Below are positions 1 to 5,027 of a DNA stretch of 5,027 nucleotides, piece by piece (within the stretch, counting starts at the first letter, position 1; each line of letters begins with the position of its first letter). The stretch spans positions 1 to 5,027 of the forward strand of contig QIGP01000085.1 of NCBI GenBank assembly GCA_003228965.1, read 5' to 3'. This stretch comes from Gammaproteobacteria bacterium. GTDB taxonomy: Bacteria; Pseudomonadota; Gammaproteobacteria; Steroidobacterales; SZUA-146. A model generated the notes under the pieces. It worked only from the letters and a program-made list of their open reading frames with translations, searched no databases and had not been told where the DNA came from. Position numbers and translations under genes: made by a program.

Positions 1-530
1 CTACATTTATCGTGCGGCATTATATCTGGCGGCAGGTCAGGCCGAGCATGCCAGCACCGATCATATACCGACAGAAGCGCGTAGGTTTGAATAACTCTGT
101 GTTCGAAGTAATGAAATTTCGCAGCATGATTGCCGACGCAGAAAAAGACGGCGTAGCTAAATGGGCTGAGAAAAACGATAGTCGAGTAACCAAAGTCGGT
201 TCAGTCATTCGTAAATACCGCGTCGACGAGTTACTTCAAATTTTCAACGTGCTTCGTGGCGATATGAGCTTTGTCGGGCCTCGTCCCGAGCGGCCCAGTT
301 TCGTCGAAAAACTCAGTCGGGACATTCCGTACTATAAAGAACGCCACACTGTGAAACCCGGTATTACCGGATGGGCGCAGTTGTGCTACGAATACGGGGC
401 ATCGAGCGAGGATGCCCTCGAAAAACTCCAATACGACCTGTATTACGTTAAGAATCACAACATGCTGTTTGATCTCCTTATACTTCTGCAAACGGCAGAA
501 GTGGTGTTGTGGAAATCTGGCGCGCGCTAG
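1..530 (+). CDS. Sugar transferase of the XrtA/PEP-CTERM EPS system, C-terminal part (5' end cut by window)
   Basis: This is the catalytic end of a polyprenyl-phosphate sugar phosphotransferase (bacterial sugar transferase family, WcaJ/EpsB-like). Such enzymes move a sugar-1-phosphate from a nucleotide sugar to undecaprenyl phosphate at the inner membrane, the first step in building an EPS repeat unit. The frame is open from base 3, so the GTG at 12 is unlikely to be the true start. Visible motifs are YRQ-R-VG (about 66-86), KFRSM (114-128), the Asp-Glu pair at 225-230 that matches the catalytic dyad of this fold, FVGPRPE (270-290), KPGITGWAQL (354-383) and a YDLYYVKN block. The protein ends in VVLWKSGAR, very like the end of the PEP-CTERM-associated subfamily (TIGR03013). 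Full-length members have roughly 440-470 residues, so well over half is missing, including the N-terminal membrane region. The first 10-12 visible residues are more basic than usual. The family call is firm; the sugar handled cannot be read. Confidence 0.93.
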   Translation, partial: TFIVRHYIWRQVRPSMPAPIIYRQKRVGLNNSVFEVMKFRSMIADAEKDGVAKWAEKNDSRVTKVGSVIRKYRVDELLQIFNVLRGDMSFVGPRPERPSFVEKLSRDIPYYKERHTVKPGITGWAQLCYEYGASSEDALEKLQYDLYYVKNHNMLFDLLILLQTAEVVLWKSGAR

Positions 531-535
531 TCTCC

Positions 536-548
536 TGCCTCTCAGGCA
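536..548 (+). other. Small hairpin in the sugar transferase-prsK gap
   Basis: TGCCT and AGGCA form a perfect 5-bp stem around a 3-base CTC loop, 12 bases before the prsK ribosome-binding site. No T-run follows, so it is not an intrinsic terminator. It could be chance, an mRNA processing or stability element, or a mild influence on prsK translation. Confidence 0.3.
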
Positions 549-560
549 CTAAAATTCTGC

Positions 561-564
561 GGAG
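561..564 (+). promoter_or_regulatory. Ribosome-binding site that fixes the prsK TTG start
   Basis: GGAG lies 6 bases before the TTG at 571, which is good spacing. The ATG at 566 is not the start because it reads Met-Ala-stop. This site is the main reason for choosing the TTG. Confidence 0.75.
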
Positions 565-570
565 TATGGC

Positions 571-2631
571 TTGATCAATATCGGCTATGGCAGTTACATC
601 ATTGGTGCCGTGTGCCATTTGGCACTCGCAGTCTTTGTACTGTATCGCTGGGGTAACCGTCCTGGCTCGCGCCAATTTTTAATTACCATTGTGGCTAACG
701 CCGCTTGGGCGGGCATCCTGGCCCAGTTCGCAGGTCCCCACCGCGTGGACGAATTCGTTTTTGCGGTTCTGGCCGAGCTTATTCGTGTGATTTTATGGGT
801 TGTGCTGGTGTGGCGATTTCTGTTTGGCGACGATCGACGCATGTGGCCGCGAACTACGGCTTACTACGTGCACGGCACCTGGCTGATTGTATTGGTGTTC
901 AATTGCGTAGTGCTCTTGTCGGAGTTTTATGGGCGGTCGTTTATCAGTACTGTCAGCAGTTACGTAATTAGCATGTTTGTGCTTTCGATTGTTGGCTACC
1001 TGTTGGTCTATCAGTTCTACCGAAACAGTTCGATAGATGAACGTTGGCAAGTTAAATTCTTTTGTTTAGGCGTAGGCAGCCTGTTTCTCTACGACTTGTT
1101 CGTATTCTCGCTTGGCGTATTGTTCCGCGGACTGGCCGAAGACCTTTGGTACGCCCGGGGTATGGTCAACGCGGTAGTTGCTGTGTTGCTTGCGATTGCT
1201 GTGGTTAGAATGCGCGCGCCCAGCGGTGAAGTCGCCATATCGCGCAAGATTGTCTTTTACTCGACAGGTATGTTGGGTGTTGGTCTCTACCTTTTGGCTA
1301 TTGCTGTAGGTGGATATTTTATTCAGATTGTTGGTGGCGACTGGGGCACATTCGCCCTGATTGTTTTCCTCTTTATCGCGTTAATCGTATTGCTTACGGT
1401 GCTGTTTTCGGGACAGGCCAGGGCACGATTGCGCGTATTTCTGGATAAAAACTTTTTCCACTACAGGTACGACTATAGGCGTGAATGGTTGAGTCTGACC
1501 GACGCGCTGTCAGAAAAAGACAGTGAAGAAACGCTACCTCTACGTACGCTAAGAGCCGTTAGCGGAATTTTGCAAAGTCCCGGAGCTACTCTTTGGCAGG
1601 TGTCCAACAAGAGCTATAGCGTGCGGGAAGCATGGAACATGAGCGACTACGCGGGTAGCGTGGAGCGAGCGAGCGATCCGTTTTGTCAGTTTATTGGTAG
1701 TCGAGACTGGATCATTGATAGAGACGAGTACGACCGCGACCCGGAAAAATACGGGCGTTTGGTGTTGCCAGCCTGGTTCGCTACCGATCCCAAGGCCTGG
1801 TTAGTCTTGCCATTAATGCACAACGACGAGCTCACTGGTTTTATGGTGCTGGGTCGCTCGATGGCGATAAGGGAACTCACTTGGGAAGATCGCGATCTAC
1901 TCAAGTCTGTAGGTCGTCAGGTCGCCAGTCACCTGGCGTTGCATGAGTCGGCACAAGAATTGGCGGAAACCCGTCAATTTGAAGCGTATAATCGGCTTGT
2001 CGCTTTCTTGATGCACGATCTAAAGAACCTGATTGCTCAGCAATCACTGGTCGTGCGCAATGCAGCGAAACATAAGGACAATCCAGAATTTATTGACGAC
2101 GCGATTGCCACCGTCGATAATTCGGTCAATCGCATGAACTATATTCTGGATCAGCTGCGACGCGGCGATCAGGGCGGGGATGTGCGGGTTGTAGATTTGG
2201 TCAAGATGGGTCGCGCGGTCGTAGAACAGACCGAAGAGCGTCATCCAGTTCCTGAATTGATCGTCGAAAACAGTGAAATTCGTATTCGGGTCGACAAAGA
2301 GCGCATGATAATGGTCATGGTGCATTTGGTCCGCAATGCACAGGACGCGACAGAGTCCGATGGTTCTGTGACACTGTTCGTCGGCGCCGACCCGAGTCGG
2401 GCTATTATAGAAGTACGTGACACAGGCAGTGGGATGTCGCCTGAATTCATTCGAGATCGCCTGTTTGTACCATTTGACACAACCAAGGGTGTCAAAGGCA
2501 TGGGTATTGGGGTTTATCAGGCGAGGGAGTCTGTGCATTTAGCCGGTGGCGAAATGCAGGTGGACAGTCAGGTGGGCCGAGGCTCAACCTTTCGATTACT
2601 AATACCGTTAGCAAATACATCATCACAATAA
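571..2631 (+). CDS. prsK: PrsK, XrtA/PEP-CTERM system membrane sensor histidine kinase
   Basis: A 686-residue sensor kinase, close to the usual length of the PEP-CTERM histidine kinase family (TIGR02916). It should autophosphorylate and pass phosphate to PrsR, encoded next. Residues 1-280 hold about nine hydrophobic segments (near 7-27, 36-54, 62-84, 99-118, 127-149, 163-185, 197-213, 228-250 and 260-279). A GAF-like region spans about 312-460. The phosphoacceptor is probably His482 in FLMHDLKNL. The ATPase core is intact: N-box Asn589 (LVRNAQDAT), D617-T-G-S-G621, LFVPFDTTK (631-639) and the G-M-G-I-G loop (643-647). There is no large periplasmic domain and no receiver domain, so the signal is probably sensed in the membrane or by the GAF-like region; its identity is unknown. 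The TTG start has a well-spaced GGAG, and the first residues (MINIGYGSY) resemble family N-termini. It lies 40 bases after the sugar transferase and 28 before prsR, so is probably cotranscribed with both. Confidence 0.95.
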   Translation: MINIGYGSYIIGAVCHLALAVFVLYRWGNRPGSRQFLITIVANAAWAGILAQFAGPHRVDEFVFAVLAELIRVILWVVLVWRFLFGDDRRMWPRTTAYYVHGTWLIVLVFNCVVLLSEFYGRSFISTVSSYVISMFVLSIVGYLLVYQFYRNSSIDERWQVKFFCLGVGSLFLYDLFVFSLGVLFRGLAEDLWYARGMVNAVVAVLLAIAVVRMRAPSGEVAISRKIVFYSTGMLGVGLYLLAIAVGGYFIQIVGGDWGTFALIVFLFIALIVLLTVLFSGQARARLRVFLDKNFFHYRYDYRREWLSLTDALSEKDSEETLPLRTLRAVSGILQSPGATLWQVSNKSYSVREAWNMSDYAGSVERASDPFCQFIGSRDWIIDRDEYDRDPEKYGRLVLPAWFATDPKAWLVLPLMHNDELTGFMVLGRSMAIRELTWEDRDLLKSVGRQVASHLALHESAQELAETRQFEAYNRLVAFLMHDLKNLIAQQSLVVRNAAKHKDNPEFIDDAIATVDNSVNRMNYILDQLRRGDQGGDVRVVDLVKMGRAVVEQTEERHPVPELIVENSEIRIRVDKERMIMVMVHLVRNAQDATESDGSVTLFVGADPSRAIIEVRDTGSGMSPEFIRDRLFVPFDTTKGVKGMGIGVYQARESVHLAGGEMQVDSQVGRGSTFRLLIPLANTSSQ

Positions 2632-2633
2632 AA

Positions 2634-2648
2634 TGCTCAAGACGAGCA
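2634..2648 (+). other. Small hairpin in the prsK-prsR gap
   Basis: TGCTC and GAGCA form a perfect 5-bp stem around the loop AAGAC, starting 2 bases after the prsK stop codon. Its last base is the first base of the prsR ribosome-binding site. No T-run follows, so it is not a terminator. It may present or partly mask the ribosome-binding site, or be chance. Confidence 0.35.
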
Positions 2649-2652
2649 GGAG
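2648..2652 (+). promoter_or_regulatory. Ribosome-binding site that fixes the prsR TTG start
   Basis: AGGAG lies 7 bases before the TTG at 2660. The codon just before that TTG is TAG (2657-2659), so translation in this frame cannot begin further upstream. The receiver domain begins within seven residues, which makes a later start unlikely. Confidence 0.85.
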
Positions 2653-2659
2653 TAGTTAG

Positions 2660-4039
2660 TTGACTAGTGCAAACCGAAAACTGTTGGTTGTTGAAGACGA
2701 TCCTGGTATTCAAAGCCAGCTCAAATGGTGTTTCGAAGACTACGAAGTTATTTTTGCGGCAGATCGCGAATCGGCGATTGCCGAGCTGCGTCGCCACGAA
2801 CCGCCGGTGATATTGCAAGATCTTGGCTTACCGCCTGACGCCGAAGGTGTCAGTGAAGGGTTGGCAACCCTTGACGAAACATTACGTATCGCGCCGCACA
2901 CCAAAGTTATCGTAGTCACCGGAAACGGCGATACCAATAACGCAGTTCGCGCGGTCGCGGCCGGGGCCTATGATTTTTATGGTAAGCCGATCGATACCGA
3001 TGTGCTTCTACTGCTAGTGCAAAGAGCGTTCCATATATACGAACTTGAACGGCAGCATCGCAATTTGCTGAACACTACGGACTACTACGCACTCGAGGGC
3101 ATCATTGCTACAAGCGATACCATGCTAAAAGCCTGTCGACTGATCGAAAAAGTTGCGCCAACAAGTGTTACGACATTGCTTCTTGGCGAAAGCGGTACGG
3201 GTAAAGAGCTACTGGCGCGTGCCGTCCACGAACTCAGCCCGCGTAAGAAAGAACCTTTCGTAGCCATTAACTGTGCAGCAATCCCGGAAAATCTTTTGGA
3301 AAGTGAGCTGTTTGGCTACGAGAAAGGCGCGTTCACGGGTGCGACCAAGCGGACAGTGGGCAAAATAGAATACGCAAACGGCGGTACGCTGTTTCTCGAT
3401 GAAATAGGTGACATGCCCATGCAGCTTCAGGCCAAGCTTTTGCGTTTTCTTCAGGAGCGGGTAGTTGAGCGGATTGGCGGTCGGGCTGAAATTCCGGTGG
3501 ATGTGCGAGTGGTCTGTGCAACGAATCAGAATTTACAATCATGTATCGCCGAAGGTCGTTTCAGAGAAGATTTGTTCTACCGTATTTCGGAAGTCACCTG
3601 CAGTATCCCACCACTTCGTGAGCGGGAAGGTGACCCGGTTATTTTAGCGCGAATATTCTTGCAGAAATTCTCTGAACGTCACGGCCGCGGTATCCTCGGT
3701 TTTACCCAGGCGGCTAATAACGCTATCAAAAGCTATGAGTGGCCAGGTAACGTTCGTGAGTTAGAAAACAAAATCAACGGTGCCGTTATCATGGCGGAAG
3801 GCAAGCATGTCGACGCTGATGACCTCGGTTTGTTGGTTCAGGAAGCACGACCGGATCAGCCGTTGAACTTGCGAACTGTGCGTCAAGCGGCCGAATTGAA
3901 AGCTCTGCGCCAAGCACTGGCGCTCACCGATGGAAATATTTCGAAAGCAGCAGAGCTACTCGGTATTACACGACCGACATTTTATGACCTGATGCAGCGT
4001 CATGGTATGAGCGAAAATAGTTCAGAAAAAGGCGGGTAA
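2660..4039 (+). CDS. prsR: PrsR, XrtA/PEP-CTERM system sigma-54-dependent response regulator
   Basis: A 459-residue NtrC-type transcription activator matching the PEP-CTERM response regulator family (TIGR02915), near its usual 445-460 residues. It should be phosphorylated by PrsK and then drive open-complex formation by sigma-54 RNA polymerase. The receiver domain (about 6-125) has acidic residues Glu12-Asp13-Asp14, phosphoacceptor Asp54 in QDLGLPPD, Thr87 and Lys109. The AAA+ domain (about 150-385) has Walker A GESGTGKE (176-183), the sigma-54 contact loop GAFTGA (223-228), Walker B LFLDE (244-248), RFREDLFYR (300-308) and WPGNVREL (361-368). A Fis-type helix-turn-helix closes the protein (about 413-448, with [18 protein letters not shown]). 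Every key residue is present, so it should be active. The start is TTG. Known family targets are PEP-CTERM and EPS genes; no convincing sigma-54 promoter was found in this window, so its targets lie elsewhere. Confidence 0.96.
   Translation: MTSANRKLLVVEDDPGIQSQLKWCFEDYEVIFAADRESAIAELRRHEPPVILQDLGLPPDAEGVSEGLATLDETLRIAPHTKVIVVTGNGDTNNAVRAVAAGAYDFYGKPIDTDVLLLLVQRAFHIYELERQHRNLLNTTDYYALEGIIATSDTMLKACRLIEKVAPTSVTTLLLGESGTGKELLARAVHELSPRKKEPFVAINCAAIPENLLESELFGYEKGAFTGATKRTVGKIEYANGGTLFLDEIGDMPMQLQAKLLRFLQERVVERIGGRAEIPVDVRVVCATNQNLQSCIAEGRFREDLFYRISEVTCSIPPLREREGDPVILARIFLQKFSERHGRGILGFTQAANNAIKSYEWPGNVRELENKINGAVIMAEGKHVDADDLGLLVQEARPDQPLNLRTVRQAAELKALRQALALTDGNISKAAELLGITRPTFYDLMQRHGMSENSSEKGG
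4030..4036 (+). promoter_or_regulatory. Weak ribosome-binding site for prsT inside the end of prsR
   Basis: The purine-rich AGGCGGG lies in the last codons of prsR, 5 bases before the ATG at 4042. It is a poor match to GGAG. With only 2 bases between the prsR stop and the prsT start, prsT translation probably depends partly on ribosomes finishing prsR. Confidence 0.5.
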
Positions 4040-4041
4040 CA

Positions 4042-5027
4042 ATGCACATACACCGATCTATAGTCACGACTCTTTTACTCATTGCACTCACAGGGTTTAC
4101 CAGTGCCTGTGGCGACAGTAAAACGCAAGAGCAACACATGAGCGATGCTGTTGCGTCATTCGATTCAGGTAAGTATCGAGAGGCTCTCATAGAGTTAAAA
4201 AACATTTTGCAGGATAATCCGAAAAATAAAGACGCGCGTGTGCTTCTTGCCCGCACATCTTTAAAGGTTGGCGACGCCGATTCTGCAGAGAAGGAGTTAG
4301 AACGAGCCGCGACATTGGGCGCTACCGATAGCGAAATTTACAGCCTGCAACAGCAAACCTGGTTGAAGCTCGGTAAGTACCAGGAAGTTGTTGACAATTA
4401 CGCAGTGGATAGAGCAAGTGTAGCAGAGCGTGCAGAAATGCAGCTGGCCTACGGCAAAGCGTTGAATGGTCTTGACAAGGCCGTTGCGGCCAAGCGCGAA
4501 TTTCAGAATCTGGCTGACTCCAGTGCTGGTGTGGTTTGGCAAGCGGAAGGGTTAGTAGGTTTGGCGCTAATGGCCCGTGCATCGGGTGATGATGACACCG
4601 GGAAAACATATGCAGAAAAAGCGCTTGCCATGAACCCCGAGTCGGCGTCAGCTTATATAACCTTGGGACAGATCGCACTGGCGCGAGGCGAATATAAGCT
4701 GGCCTACGAAAACTTTGTTGCTGGTGGAAAAACAGCTCCAGCGGAAAACGACCAGATTTTTGTACTGATTGCTGGAGAGCTGGAATCTGCTGTTGGCACG
4801 AAGGATCTTGAAGCCTCTAAAGACGCCGCCAATCGACTGTTTGCTTTGGCCCCTGAGCACCCGATAACGAACTACCTTATGGCACGAGTTGCTTACATTT
4901 CTGGCGATAAAGAGATGGCGTATGAGCGATCTCAAAAAGTACTGTCGAAGTATCCGGAGTTTTTACCAGCCCAATTTCTGCAAGGACTTTTGAGTATTGA
5001 GCGTAAAGAGTACCCGCAGGCGGAAAT
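4042..5027 (+). CDS. prsT: PrsT, XrtA/PEP-CTERM system TPR-repeat lipoprotein, N-terminal part (3' end cut by window)
   Basis: The frame is open from the ATG at 4042 to the right edge, giving 328 residues of a protein that usually has about 900 (family TIGR02917). The N-terminus is a lipoprotein signal: basic His and Arg residues, a hydrophobic core (7-19), then TSAC with the lipidated cysteine at Cys23. Gly24 follows, with no Asp at +2, so outer-membrane sorting is expected; the body would then face the periplasm. Threonine at -3 of the lipobox is less common than leucine. The rest is helical TPR-like repeats, clearest near 31-62 (GKYREALIELKNILQDNP), 64-96, 165-199, 202-234 (AYITLGQIALARGEYKLAYENF) and 275-308; those between are degenerate. 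TPR arrays bind other proteins, and similar lipoproteins serve EPS assembly or export, but no biochemical role is established for PrsT. It starts 2 bases after prsR, as expected for one operon. The family call rests on lipobox, TPRs and prsK-prsR context. Confidence 0.9.
   Translation, partial: MHIHRSIVTTLLLIALTGFTSACGDSKTQEQHMSDAVASFDSGKYREALIELKNILQDNPKNKDARVLLARTSLKVGDADSAEKELERAATLGATDSEIYSLQQQTWLKLGKYQEVVDNYAVDRASVAERAEMQLAYGKALNGLDKAVAAKREFQNLADSSAGVVWQAEGLVGLALMARASGDDDTGKTYAEKALAMNPESASAYITLGQIALARGEYKLAYENFVAGGKTAPAENDQIFVLIAGELESAVGTKDLEASKDAANRLFALAPEHPITNYLMARVAYISGDKEMAYERSQKVLSKYPEFLPAQFLQGLLSIERKEYPQAE

Noticed and set aside
12..14. GTG as the true start of the sugar transferase
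   Set aside because: The frame is open to the window edge and the catalytic domain is already under way. The family has a long N-terminal membrane region, so the gene must begin upstream.
536..548. Hairpin as a Rho-independent terminator
   Set aside because: The stem is only 5 bp and is followed by ACTAAAATT rather than a T-run.
566..574. ATG just before prsK as a start codon
   Set aside because: It reads Met-Ala-stop and is too close to the GGAG. The TTG at 571 is in the right frame and well spaced.
2044..2538. 164-codon open frame on the - strand inside prsK
   Set aside because: It lies wholly opposite the conserved kinase core, has no recognisable domain and no good ribosome-binding site that I can see. 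It is a coding shadow.
2492..2818. 108-codon open frame on the - strand across the prsK-prsR junction
   Set aside because: It overlaps conserved coding sequence of both genes and the translation shows no known motif.
4794..4810. TGGCACG as a -24 element
   Set aside because: No TTGC-like -12 element follows at the right spacing, and it lies within prsT.
4880..4893. Sigma-54 promoter-like TGGCACGAGTTGCT
   Set aside because: Only 8 bases lie between the GG and GC, where 10 are needed, and it is inside prsT coding sequence with no gene start after it.

Overview
The window is a compact, one-directional piece of a Gram-negative exopolysaccharide / PEP-CTERM (XrtA exosortase) locus. Four genes lie on the + strand and fill nearly all of it. 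In order they are: the C-terminal part of a sugar transferase that starts EPS repeat-unit synthesis (1-530, cut by the left edge); the membrane histidine kinase PrsK (571-2631); its predicted partner PrsR, a sigma-54-dependent response regulator (2660-4039); and the N-terminal third or so of the TPR-repeat lipoprotein PrsT (4042 to the right edge). No stretch of 300 bases lacks a gene. The gaps are 40, 28 and 2 bases, and they hold ribosome-binding sites and two small hairpins. I see no RNA gene, mobile element, CRISPR array or strong terminator.

Organism: a proteobacterium, most likely a gammaproteobacterium. The reasons are the Prs gene set, a lipoprotein signal that implies an outer membrane, the mid-range base composition and the style of the proteins. 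The species cannot be named from this sequence. Nothing suggests recent transfer or gene decay.

How the genes work together: the sugar transferase puts the first sugar phosphate on undecaprenyl phosphate at the inner membrane. PrsK, with about nine membrane segments, a GAF-like domain and an intact kinase core, should sense an unknown signal and phosphorylate PrsR at Asp54. PrsR keeps its Walker motifs, GAFTGA loop and Fis-type helix-turn-helix, so it should activate sigma-54 promoters. In this system the expected targets are PEP-CTERM and EPS genes, which lie outside the window. PrsT is a TPR lipoprotein tied to the same system, with no settled molecular role.

The system is known by comparative genomics rather than new. 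The points most worth a second look are the TTG start codons of both prsK and prsR, the hairpin just ahead of each of those ribosome-binding sites, the 2-base prsR-prsT junction, and the unknown signal and targets of PrsK/PrsR.
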